Source of the DNA: Patescibacteria group bacterium
GTDB lineage: Bacteria; Patescibacteriota; Microgenomatia; UBA1406; GWC2-37-13
NCBI GenBank assembly: GCA_026415975.1
Contig: JAOAFZ010000001.1
Span: 124,001-188,000, forward strand
Reading direction: 5' to 3'
DNA: 64,000 bases
Numbering within the stretch: position 1 is the first letter of the stretch; each line of letters begins with the position of its first letter. Of the stretch, positions 27,341-34,513 are shown one piece after another. Both the position numbers and the translations under genes were made by a program. The notes beneath the pieces were generated by a model that was not told the DNA's origin, ran no database searches, and saw only the letters and a list, made by a program, of their open reading frames with translations.

Positions 27341-28015
27341 ATGTTGCAGGTGAGGCACGTATGGAAAGAGTATAAGATTGATAATGACGTGATTTTTACC
27401 GCTCTCCGTGATGTATCTGTTACCATTGAAAAGGGAGAGTTTACGGCAATAACCGGCCCTTCGGGAAGTGGAAAATCAACGCTGATGCATATTATCGGGC
27501 TTCTGGATAAACCGACTCGTGGAGAGATCTACATCAACGGAAAAAACAGTGCTGATCTGAATGATGATCAACTATCCACACTCCGCTCCGATTTTGTCGG
27601 GTTCGTCTTCCAGCAGTTTAATCTGATAAATAAACTTACCGTTCTGGAAAATGTGCTTCTCCCGACAATCTATGCCCGCAAACCGCTACCATACAATCCG
27701 AATGAAAAAGCTCTCTACTTGCTCGAACGGTTTGGATTGAAAGGAAAAGAAAAATCATATCCGAACAAAATATCGGGTGGACAACAACAACGGGTTGCGA
27801 TTGCCCGTGCACTAATTATGGACCCCGATCTCGTTCTTGCTGATGAGCCTACCGGAAACCTTGATACGAAGACGGGAAATGAAATTATGAAGCTTTTGAA
27901 GGAACTGAACGCCCGGGATAAGCGTACTATTGTTATTGTTACCCATGAGCCGGATATTGCTGCACAGGCTCGCAGGGTAATTAAGATCCGCGACGGGGAG
28001 GTGGAGTTACGATGA
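27341..28015 (+). CDS. ABC transporter ATP-binding protein (MacB/LolD type)
   Basis: 224 residues from the ATG at 27341, where MLQVRHVWKEYKI begins the fold; a longer in-frame start would overlap the adaptor gene. Walker A is GPSGSGKST, the Q-loop lies in FVFQQFNL, the signature is ISGGQQQRVAIARAL, and Walker B is LVLADEPTGNLD with the extended GNLDTKTG typical of MacB/LolD/FtsE ATPases. It is seven nt after the adaptor and overlaps the permease by ATGA, so it is the middle gene of an operon. Confidence 0.95.
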   Translation: MLQVRHVWKEYKIDNDVIFTALRDVSVTIEKGEFTAITGPSGSGKSTLMHIIGLLDKPTRGEIYINGKNSADLNDDQLSTLRSDFVGFVFQQFNLINKLTVLENVLLPTIYARKPLPYNPNEKALYLLERFGLKGKEKSYPNKISGGQQQRVAIARALIMDPDLVLADEPTGNLDTKTGNEIMKLLKELNARDKRTIVIVTHEPDIAAQARRVIKIRDGEVELR

Positions 28016-29202
28016 GTTATTTTTTGTTTATCCTGAAAGGTGCATTCCATGATTTCTCGCGGAATAAGCTTCGGACGTTTCTCACTTCATTGGGGATCAT
28101 GATCGGGGTTCTTTCCGTAATTTTACTTATTGCTATAGGACTTGGACTGCGGAAATACATCGAGAACCAGTTCCAGAGTCTGGGCACTGACTTTCTGTAC
28201 GTTGTTCCGGGAGGTACAACTTCTGGACGCGATAGCAATATCCGCTTCGACGAACGTGATTTACAGCGTCTAAGAAGAATAGAAGGCGTGGAAGCGGTGC
28301 TTCCTCTGGCGCAGACGGTTACTGTAGTTGAGTTCGGCGGAAAAAGCTATAAGGGCTTCAGTATCGTGCAGACATCAGATGAATATCTATCCGCACGCAA
28401 TATTACGGTTGAGTATGGAAAAGGATTTACCCGGCAGGATCTTGAAAAGCACGCGAAAGTAGCAGTAATTGGTGCTCGGGTGGCGGAAGAGGTATTTGGC
28501 GCGCCGGTGAATGCAGTCGGTCAAACGATTACAGTTCAGAAACAGCGGCTGACCGTGGTCGGTGTGGCAGAACAGATTGGTGGAGGGGGGTTAGGTGGCC
28601 CGCCATTTGACTCATTTATCTATATTCCCTACAAAACAGGCTTCGCGTTTGCCAATCCCGAGAGAAAGTTTCAGGGGTTTAATATTAAAGTTACCAATTC
28701 CGAGCAGCTTTCTGTAACCCGGAGACGTGTGCGGAGCGAACTCGAAAAACGGTATGACCCGGAGGAAGTTGATGTTCTTGAACAAACTGATATTCTCAAT
28801 ACGATAAACTCTATCTTTGGTGCTTTAAATATAGTACTTGTTGCGATTGCAGCGATTTCCTTGATCGTGGGTGGAATTGGCATTATGAATATTATGTACG
28901 TTACTGTTTCCGAGCGCATTCGTGAGATTGGAATTCGGCGTGCCCTTGGGGCAAGAAAATTTGATATTCTTGCGCAGTTTCTAATAGAATCAACAATTCT
29001 TTCCTTACTGGGTGGTGTTCTTGGAATTCTACTTGCATTCTTAATTACTCTGGGAATCCAGCCGTTTTTCCCCGCCTACATAGATGCGATATCTGTAGTG
29101 GTTGCTTTGGGAGTTTCATCCGCAATCGGCATAATCTTTGGTGTTTTTCCTGCAAAGAAGGCGGCTGATCTCTCGCCTATGGAGGCAATAAGGTACGAAT
29201 AA
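28012..29202 (+). CDS. ABC transporter permease (MacB/FtsX type)
   Basis: 396 residues: an N-terminal helix, a large external MacB-type core domain (about 45-265), then three C-terminal helices of the FtsX domain, with the conserved ALGARKFDILAQFLIES coupling segment. It pairs with the preceding ATPase and adaptor as a mechanotransmission-type exporter. A glycine-rich insert GGGGLGGPP lies in the external domain. A hairpin follows the gene (29213-29255). Confidence 0.93.
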   Translation: MSYFLFILKGAFHDFSRNKLRTFLTSLGIMIGVLSVILLIAIGLGLRKYIENQFQSLGTDFLYVVPGGTTSGRDSNIRFDERDLQRLRRIEGVEAVLPLAQTVTVVEFGGKSYKGFSIVQTSDEYLSARNITVEYGKGFTRQDLEKHAKVAVIGARVAEEVFGAPVNAVGQTITVQKQRLTVVGVAEQIGGGGLGGPPFDSFIYIPYKTGFAFANPERKFQGFNIKVTNSEQLSVTRRRVRSELEKRYDPEEVDVLEQTDILNTINSIFGALNIVLVAIAAISLIVGGIGIMNIMYVTVSERIREIGIRRALGARKFDILAQFLIESTILSLLGGVLGILLAFLITLGIQPFFPAYIDAISVVVALGVSSAIGIIFGVFPAKKAADLSPMEAIRYE

Positions 29203-29212
29203 AAGTTTATTC

Positions 29213-29255
29213 CTCGTGAGCTGCATTTGTGAGAAGTCTGCAAATGAGCCACGAG
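29213..29255 (+). terminator. Hairpin after the MacAB operon, possible terminator
   Basis: The arms CTCGTG (29213-29218)/CACGAG (29250-29255) and CATTTG (29224-29229)/CAAATG (29241-29246) form an interrupted stem. The following T tract is weak, so termination is only likely. Confidence 0.4.
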
Positions 29256-29271
29256 CGCATTAATTTGAGCT

Positions 29272-30137
29272 ATGTGGCTTCTATTCAGTGTGTTATCTGC
29301 ATTCGCCGCGTCGTATGGGACTTTATTGCGCAAAAAGGAGTCAATTATTGATCACAGCGATGTCATTAACTTCATAATATTTATCAGTACTGTCCCCATA
29401 CTTGCGATAAGCACAGTGTTAACCGGTGTCCCCGCGATTTCTGTTTCCTACCTGTACGTGTCGCTGCCACATATAATGTTGGATTTTCTTGCGTTTTATT
29501 GTATGCAAAGGGCAATAAAGGAGGGCGATGTGTCCTATGTTACACCGTTACTAAGCGTAAGTATTGTGTTCCTAGGAGTGCTCTCACCACTTTTCCTCGG
29601 CGAGAAATTGTCACTTGCGGGATATACGGGAATGGCCCTTGCGGTACAGGGGGCATTTGTAGTTGCTGCCCCGTTTTCACGAAAAAAAAGATTGAAACCC
29701 GGACGGATGCTATTTTTTCGTGCAGCAATTTTTGCGATTTTTACAGCACTACTCTGGTCAATTGGAGCGATTTTTTATTTAAGTCAGGGCAGGAACTTTC
29801 AAGTGTGTTCTTTCACCCCACATTCCATTTCAGCGGGCTTGCGATTCTCTTTCTAATAAAAATAATACTGCGGGATAAACTGCATATTCTCGCTGAAATT
29901 CGCAAAGATCCCCGTGGCCACATTTCACTGGCAGTAACGTCAGCACTGGACTCTATCCTGATCTCACTAGCGTTATCGCTGGGTCCGGTTGCCTATGTAA
30001 TTGCGATTCGGCGGGTATCGCTTTTATTTGACATAGTATTAGGTCACAAGCTTCTTAATGAGGGTGAATTCGGGAGAAGATTGGTCGGAGGGATAATCGT
30101 CTTGACAGGTGTGGTTATGATCGCAATAGCAGGGTAG
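29272..30137 (+). pseudogene. EamA/DMT-family transporter, broken by one frameshift
   Basis: The first frame (29272-29780) encodes about six helices of an EamA-type permease (SYGTLLRKKE at the start, YVTPLLSVSIVFLGVLSPL in the middle). The rest continues in another frame to the stop at 30137 (ELSSVFFHP, then AIRRVSLLFDIVLGHKLL and a last helix GGIIVLTGVVMIAIAG). Restoring one T in the TATTTAAG run at about 29775-29781 joins them as GAIFYFKSGQELSS, a normal EamA midpoint. The product would move small metabolites. It is either a recent pseudogene or a base-calling error in a short T run. The 3' end is 3 nt from the convergent mutM. Confidence 0.82.
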
Positions 30138-30140
30138 TTG

Positions 30141-30989
30141 TCAATGTTGACAGATCGGACACCAGAAGTTACTGCGTCCGCCTTTTTTCTTGCGGAGAAT
30201 GGGACTGCCACATATGTGACAAGGCTGTCCTTCCCGGGAATATACGCGAAATATCAGCTGATAGCTGCCTTTACTTCCGTCCGGTGTTACATAAATGGAC
30301 GTCGCGGAAGTTCCTTTCCGGGCGATACCCTCCTGAATGGTTTCAATTACGGCGCGGTGCAGTCTTCGTATTTCGTTGCCGGTAAGCGAGTCTGCTGAGC
30401 GATCAGGACGAATACCCGCGGTAAAAAGCGCATCATTCGCGTAGACATTGCCAACACCAGCAATTTTGGACTGATCCAGAAGCACAGTTTTAATATCACG
30501 ACTGGTACCTGCGCAGATCTCGGCGAAATACTCTTGGGTGAATGCCGGTCCGGTAACATCGGGTGCATCTGTGCCCTCAGCTACGGTTGCATGCCGGATC
30601 CAGCCGAACTTCCGTTGATCATTAAAAAACAAAAGAGCACCATCCGCAAATTCTATCTCGACTCTCGTGACACGGGACGGCATACGGGAGAGCCCGGTGG
30701 AACTCGGCTCGAGGGGTACGACTACGGGAAACTCGGCAGATTCACGGGATGAAGCATACAGCAGCTGTCCGGACATCTTCAGGTGCACGTTCAGATAGGA
30801 TTCACTATTGAGCCGTATGTTTAGTATTTTGCCTTTTCGTCCAATTGAGGTAATTTGTTTTCCGATTATTGCAGCAGGATCTCCGGAGAAGCTACGCGGA
30901 TAGTACACCCGAATCCCGGTGATTTGCTTTCTGGGAAGTACCTGCTCAAGCGCACGTCGTATAGTTTCGACTTCGGGGAGTTCGGGCAT
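30141..30989 (-). CDS. mutM: Formamidopyrimidine-DNA glycosylase
   Basis: 282 residues. The mature N-terminus PELPEVETIRR has the catalytic Pro2 and Glu3. HLKMSGQLL holds the conserved Lys of the beta-turn. The C-terminal zinc finger is complete (CHICG...CPIC, four cysteines). MutM removes 8-oxoguanine and ring-opened purines from DNA and nicks the abasic site. The length is slightly above the usual 270. It follows the GT4 gene at 30996 by only 6 nt on the same strand, so it is probably cotranscribed with it. Confidence 0.96.
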   Translation of the reverse strand: MPELPEVETIRRALEQVLPRKQITGIRVYYPRSFSGDPAAIIGKQITSIGRKGKILNIRLNSESYLNVHLKMSGQLLYASSRESAEFPVVVPLEPSSTGLSRMPSRVTRVEIEFADGALLFFNDQRKFGWIRHATVAEGTDAPDVTGPAFTQEYFAEICAGTSRDIKTVLLDQSKIAGVGNVYANDALFTAGIRPDRSADSLTGNEIRRLHRAVIETIQEGIARKGTSATSIYVTPDGSKGSYQLIFRVYSREGQPCHICGSPILRKKKGGRSNFWCPICQH

Positions 30990-30995
30990 TGGAAA

Positions 30996-32153
30996 TCAAG
31001 AGGTATTTCCAACAAGACGGGAATCAAGCTCGGCACGTTTTTCTTCTACAAAGCTCGAAAAATGCCGGGCAAACTCGGTATGGGAATAGCGTTCGGCTGC
31101 GGTCCGGGAGTTTCGGCACATCGTGGCGTACTCCTGTTGTGACAAAGACTCAAGCCGCTCTATTGCAGCTACGAGTGCATCAGGAGATAGCGTCCGGTAT
31201 AGAAATCCGTTTACCCCATCTGTTACCGTTTCTTTAAGCCCCCCCGACGCGTAGGCGATAACCGGGACTCCAAAGCCCAAGGCCTCCACAGGAGCAATGC
31301 CGAACTCCTCGTCTACCGAGGCAAACAGGAATCCCTTTGCGCCGGCATACAGTGCTTCACGTTCGGAGTCTGATACGCCTCCGTGGAACTCGACGTGTGG
31401 TCCGGCGAGCGCCTGAAGCCGCTGGAGATCCCGGCCGGAGCCGATGATCTTCAGCTTGAACCCGTTCAGTTTTGAAGCTTCAACTAGAATATCAATATGC
31501 TTGGCCCGTGCAAGACGGGAGACGGTAAGGTAATACCCGTTTGCTTGCACATCCGCAGATCGCACCGGAGCCTGTTCCGGAATTACAACAGGAGGGTAGA
31601 TAACGCAACTGTCGCGGCGATACACTTTACGGATTCGGCGCCGGGTTTCTTCGGAGTTCGCGATAAAATAGTCTACCCGCTGTGATGACAGGTAATCGTA
31701 CTGACGAAGTCCGTGATTAATAAAGTGGCCGTATACCCGGATCGGCCAGTACTTTTGCCATTCCATAGCAGTCTCGTAGTAGTAGAGATATCGCGGGGGA
31801 TGGTGCAGATAGGAAATATGTAGCGTCTCTGGACGTGTGATTATGCCTTTCGACATTAACGTAGCAGACGAAGAGATGACAATGTCATACCCGGCAAAGT
31901 CGAGGCTCTCCCAGATATATGGTCCGAGAAAGCGCAAGGGAGAGTACAAACGTTTCAGACCCGGAACCTTGTCGGCCCATGATGTGCGGATATCCCAGTC
32001 CGCTATAGCTTCTTTCCCGATACCAAGGTTATCTCGCTCCAGGAAGGCTGTATAGACATCTGCATCGGGGTAAATTTTCTTGAGTGCCACCAGCACTCGT
32101 TCGGCACCACCGAACTCAAGCAGGTGATCATGCACTAGAGCAATTTTAGCCAT
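30996..32153 (-). CDS. GT4 family glycosyltransferase
   Basis: 385 residues with a GT-B fold. The N-terminus KIALVHDHLLEFGGAERVL has the glycine-rich loop. The donor half has YYLTVSRLARAKHIDILVEA and EEFGIAPVEALGFGVPVIAY (E-x7-E) near residues 295-305. This matches the WbaZ/mannosyltransferase-like GT4 subgroup. TATAAT on the minus strand 6 nt before the ATG predicts a leaderless mRNA. It is divergent from uppP and shares its promoter core. Confidence 0.88.
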   Translation of the reverse strand: MAKIALVHDHLLEFGGAERVLVALKKIYPDADVYTAFLERDNLGIGKEAIADWDIRTSWADKVPGLKRLYSPLRFLGPYIWESLDFAGYDIVISSSATLMSKGIITRPETLHISYLHHPPRYLYYYETAMEWQKYWPIRVYGHFINHGLRQYDYLSSQRVDYFIANSEETRRRIRKVYRRDSCVIYPPVVIPEQAPVRSADVQANGYYLTVSRLARAKHIDILVEASKLNGFKLKIIGSGRDLQRLQALAGPHVEFHGGVSDSEREALYAGAKGFLFASVDEEFGIAPVEALGFGVPVIAYASGGLKETVTDGVNGFLYRTLSPDALVAAIERLESLSQQEYATMCRNSRTAAERYSHTEFARHFSSFVEEKRAELDSRLVGNTS

Positions 32154-32159
32154 AGCTGT

Positions 32160-32167
32160 ATTATACT
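32160..32167. promoter_or_regulatory. Overlapping divergent -10 boxes between GT4 and uppP
   Basis: The eight bases ATTATACT hold TATAAT on the minus strand (32160-32165, 6 nt before the GT4 ATG) and TATACT on the plus strand (32162-32167, 9 nt before the uppP ATG). RNA polymerase bound for one gene would block the other. Confidence 0.55.
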
Positions 32168-32176
32168 TGAAGGTCT

Positions 32177-32965
32177 ATGGACCTGATTCATGCGATAATT
32201 CTCGGTATTGTCGAGGGCATAACCGAGTTTCTCCCGATATCCTCCACGTTCCACTTGATCTTCGCGGCAAAGTACCTTGGTCTCGAGGAAACCGAGTTTC
32301 TGAAGGCCTACCAGGTAGTGATCCAAGCCGGCGGGATCTTTGCTGCGGTACTGCTGTACTGGAAGGACGTCTGGAATGATCGCAGCCTGATCTGGAAGAC
32401 CGCTGCGGCATTCATTCCCACCGGAATCATCGCTTTTGCGCTCAGTGATATCATAAAAGGTGTATTCTTCGAATCCGAAGTGTTTATGCTCGCCGCGTTT
32501 CTTGCGGTAGGCTTTATATTCATTTTGGTAGAGTGGATTGTGAAACTGGAGCGTTTCAGCCTGCGATACACGATAGCAACACTCACCTATAAACACGCGC
32601 TGCTCATTGGAGCACTCCAGGCGTTGGCAGTTTTGCCAGGGGTATCCCGCGCCGGTTCGGTGATCGTGGTGATGATGCTCCTCCGGTACCAGCGCTCCGA
32701 AGCGGCCCGGTTCTCGTTTCTGCTGGCGATCCCCACAATTATGGCTGCCGCAGCCCACGATGCCTTCAAGATGCGGGAAACTTTCCTGACTTCAACGGAT
32801 AACCTTGCGGCACTGGCGGTAGGCACCATAGTATCCTTTATTACAGCATATGTCGTAATGAAGTGGTTCATCTTGTTTCTGCAGAAGAATACGCTTATTC
32901 CATTCGCCATATATCGCTTTGTTGCTGTTATAATAATTCTCCTGACATTGGAGCTGTCCCCGTAG
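32177..32965 (+). CDS. uppP: Undecaprenyl-diphosphatase
   Basis: 262 residues, the usual BacA/UppP size, with eight hydrophobic helices. The two catalytic motifs are VEGITEFLPISST with its following HLI, and LPGVSRAGSV. The enzyme removes a phosphate from undecaprenyl diphosphate to recycle the carrier used by peptidoglycan and the glycan genes nearby. One oddity: the usual SSTGH is SSTFH here, with Phe for Gly. The last ten nucleotides of the gene, including its TAG, are also the first ten of tRNA-Arg. Confidence 0.95.
   Translation: MDLIHAIILGIVEGITEFLPISSTFHLIFAAKYLGLEETEFLKAYQVVIQAGGIFAAVLLYWKDVWNDRSLIWKTAAAFIPTGIIAFALSDIIKGVFFESEVFMLAAFLAVGFIFILVEWIVKLERFSLRYTIATLTYKHALLIGALQALAVLPGVSRAGSVIVVMMLLRYQRSEAARFSFLLAIPTIMAAAAHDAFKMRETFLTSTDNLAALAVGTIVSFITAYVVMKWFILFLQKNTLIPFAIYRFVAVIIILLTLELSP
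32929..32934 (+). promoter_or_regulatory. -10 box (TATAAT) inside uppP for tRNA-Arg
   Basis: TATAAT 21 nt upstream of the tRNA-Arg 5' end, within the uppP coding sequence. Confidence 0.4.
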
Positions 32966-33027
32966 TTCAACGGATAGAATAAGGGCTTCCGGAGCCTTTG
33001 ATGGGGGTTCGATTCCCTCCGGGGACG
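32956..33027 (+). tRNA. tRNA-Arg(CCG)
   Basis: A complete cloverleaf. The acceptor stem GTCCCCG/CGGGGAC has seven pairs, the anticodon stem AGGGC/GCCTT closes the loop TTCCGGA (anticodon CCG), and the T arm contains GGTTCGATTCC. Discriminator G. CCA is not encoded. Its 5' end overlaps the last ten bases of uppP. Confidence 0.95.
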
Positions 33028-33098
33028 CATTCTGGAATTCTGTACATCCTAAGTTATCACAACAGGATGTAATTTTATAGTTCCTGAAACAAGTGTTG

Positions 33099-33104
33099 TA
33101 TAAT
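33099..33104 (+). promoter_or_regulatory. -10 box (TATAAT) for tRNA-Ala
   Basis: TATAAT 13 nt before the mature 5' end, which predicts a leader of only about 7 nt. Confidence 0.45.
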
Positions 33105-33117
33105 AGAAAGCTGGAAA

Positions 33118-33190
33118 GGGCCTGTGGCTCAACTGGTAGAGCGCTTCATTCGCATTGAAGAGGTTGTCGGTTCAAGTCCGATCAGGTCCA
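33118..33190 (+). tRNA. tRNA-Ala(CGC)
   Basis: The acceptor stem GGGCCTG/CAGGTCC includes the G3:U70 wobble pair that is the alanine identity element. The anticodon loop TTCGCAT gives anticodon CGC. Discriminator A. CCA is not encoded. Confidence 0.95.
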
Positions 33191-33241
33191 CCCGGATGGC
33201 GTCCACAACTCCTCTATCTCCACAAAAACAGTTCTATTTGC

Positions 33242-33247
33242 TATACT
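33242..33247 (+). promoter_or_regulatory. -10 box (TATACT) for tRNA-Ile
   Basis: TATACT 9 nt before the mature 5' end of tRNA-Ile; predicted leader about 3 nt. Confidence 0.45.
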
Positions 33248-33256
33248 CGGTACACA

Positions 33257-33328
33257 GCGTCTGTAGCTCAGTGGCAGAGCGCCATTCTTATAAAGTGGTC
33301 GTCGATGGTTCGATTCCATCCAGACGCA
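33257..33328 (+). tRNA. tRNA-Ile(UAU)
   Basis: A 72-nt cloverleaf. Acceptor GCGTCTG/CAGACGC, D arm GCTC/GAGC, anticodon stem CCATT/AGTGG, loop CTTATAA, T arm GATGG/CCATC, discriminator A. The loop places anticodon TAT (UAU) after the conserved U33, so this tRNA reads AUA directly. Most bacteria read AUA with a CAU tRNA modified by TilS; UAU isoleucine tRNAs are uncommon. CCA is not encoded. Confidence 0.92.
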
Positions 33329-33421
33329 CACTGCATTCCGTGGAAAACAATAGGTAGATTTGATACAATGTCCCATCGCGCCCGGTCCCGTCCCGATCGT
33401 GTATTCTGGAATGTTTCCGTA

Positions 33422-33494
33422 GCCGAGGTAGCCAAGGTGGTCACGGCGGGGGTCTGAAAAACCTCAGATGTCAGTTCGACTCTGACCCTCGGCA
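33422..33494 (+). tRNA. tRNA-Phe(GAA)
   Basis: Acceptor GCCGAGG/CCTCGGC, three-pair D stem GCC/GGC, anticodon stem GGGGT/ACCTC with loop CTGAAAA (anticodon GAA), T arm GTCAG/CTGAC, discriminator A. CCA is not encoded. A TACAAT about 55 nt upstream is the nearest -10-like site. Confidence 0.93.
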
Positions 33495-33507
33495 CAGATT
33501 TTTCAGG

Positions 33508-33513
33508 TATAAT
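33508..33513 (+). promoter_or_regulatory. -10 box (TATAAT) for tRNA-Gly
   Basis: TATAAT 9 nt before the mature 5' end of tRNA-Gly; predicted leader about 3 nt. Confidence 0.5.
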
Positions 33514-33522
33514 TGTTGTTCA

Positions 33523-33595
<73 letters not shown>

Positions 33596-33604
33596 CACGC
33601 AGAG

Positions 33605-34045
33605 TCACATCTTCGCCAACGCCAGTATCCCCGCAAATGCCTCCTTATCCGTATCGAACGTCAGAATATTCCGTACGCCGTCTTCGTCCAGGAACTTCGC
33701 CTCGCTGACTTCCCAGTCGTGGTCTGCCGGGTCGCCGGATACGTATTCCATTAAGAAATAATATACGGTTTTGTCTACCAGGATATCTTTGTGCCGATAC
33801 GTGTATTTGACTTCTACCGGGATTGGACAAAGTATTTTTGCTTCTACCCCGCCCTCTTCGCGAACTTCACGAATAGCAGCACTTTCTCTCGATTCGTTTT
33901 CCACCGAATCTCCGATCAGGCCCTTCGGGAATCCCCAGCCTTTGTGCTGGGAGTGCTGCGTAACCAGCCAGAGAACGTTCCCGTTCTCGGTTTTACGGAC
34001 AATACCCCCCGCCGAGGTTTCCGATTTATAAGCAAGCTTTGACAT
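33605..34045 (-). CDS. NUDIX hydrolase
   Basis: 146 residues. The NUDIX box runs from GDSVENESRESAA to IREVREEGGV (Gx5Ex7REUxEExGU) at about residues 44-66 and binds Mg2+ for cleavage of nucleoside-diphosphate-linked compounds. The N-terminus SAGGIVRK is typical. The size suits Ap4A hydrolase or house-cleaning NUDIX enzymes; substrate unknown. A TATATT box 7 nt upstream of the ATG predicts a leaderless mRNA. Its end is 9 nt from the convergent tRNA-Gly. Confidence 0.92.
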   Translation of the reverse strand: MSKLAYKSETSAGGIVRKTENGNVLWLVTQHSQHKGWGFPKGLIGDSVENESRESAAIREVREEGGVEAKILCPIPVEVKYTYRHKDILVDKTVYYFLMEYVSGDPADHDWEVSEAKFLDEDGVRNILTFDTDKEAFAGILALAKM

Positions 34046-34052
34046 AGTTCCG

Positions 34053-34058
34053 AATATA
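34053..34058 (-). promoter_or_regulatory. -10 box (TATATT) for the NUDIX gene
   Basis: TATATT on the minus strand, 7 nt before the ATG at 34045. Confidence 0.45.
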
Positions 34059-34082
34059 CATTAGAATGATAATCCCTTACAT

Positions 34083-34088
34083 TATACT
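34083..34088 (+). promoter_or_regulatory. -10 box (TATACT) for the dockerin-like gene
   Basis: TATACT 8 nt before the ATG at 34097. Confidence 0.5.
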
Positions 34089-34096
34089 CAAATTCC

Positions 34097-34501
34097 ATGC
34101 GTACCAGCCAAACCGGTTTTCTGATCTACGTAATTGCCATACTTATGGTTGTTGGAGTTGGAATCGGAGGTGGGCTCTGGTACTTCTTTTACCGGGAAGG
34201 AATTGATCCGTTTACAGTCCAGCGCTCTGGCGTGCGGCCCGCCCGTGCGCGGGAAGCATCAACTGCCGGATCACGGAAAAAGGAAGACATAAACGACGAC
34301 GGGATGGTTGATCAAACTGATGCCGGTATAATTCGGCAGAATATCGGCTGTGCGAGTGGACAGACCTGTTGGGGTGGGGTAATCGGAAAAACCTTAAGTG
34401 GTGATAATCCGATCTATGCTGCCGATCTGGATATGGATGGGAATGGGATGATCGAGGAGCGGGACGTAGAGTTAATCACCGCTCAAATCGGGCAACTGTA
34501 G
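34097..34501 (+). CDS. Membrane-anchored dockerin-like protein
   Basis: 134 residues. One transmembrane helix (about 8-30, VIAILMVVGVGIGGGLWYFF) is followed by a basic linker. Two calcium-loop repeats follow: DINDDGMVDQTDAGII (about 73-88) and DLDMDGNGMIEERDVELI (about 115-132). Their spacing and Asp pattern match type I dockerin domains, which normally bind cohesins on scaffold proteins. No cohesin is visible in this window. It stands next to the alpha-glucan operon but on the opposite strand. The partner may be on a host cell or elsewhere in the genome. Confidence 0.75.
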   Translation: MRTSQTGFLIYVIAILMVVGVGIGGGLWYFFYREGIDPFTVQRSGVRPARAREASTAGSRKKEDINDDGMVDQTDAGIIRQNIGCASGQTCWGGVIGKTLSGDNPIYAADLDMDGNGMIEERDVELITAQIGQL

Positions 34502-34513
34502 TATCAGCTCCGT

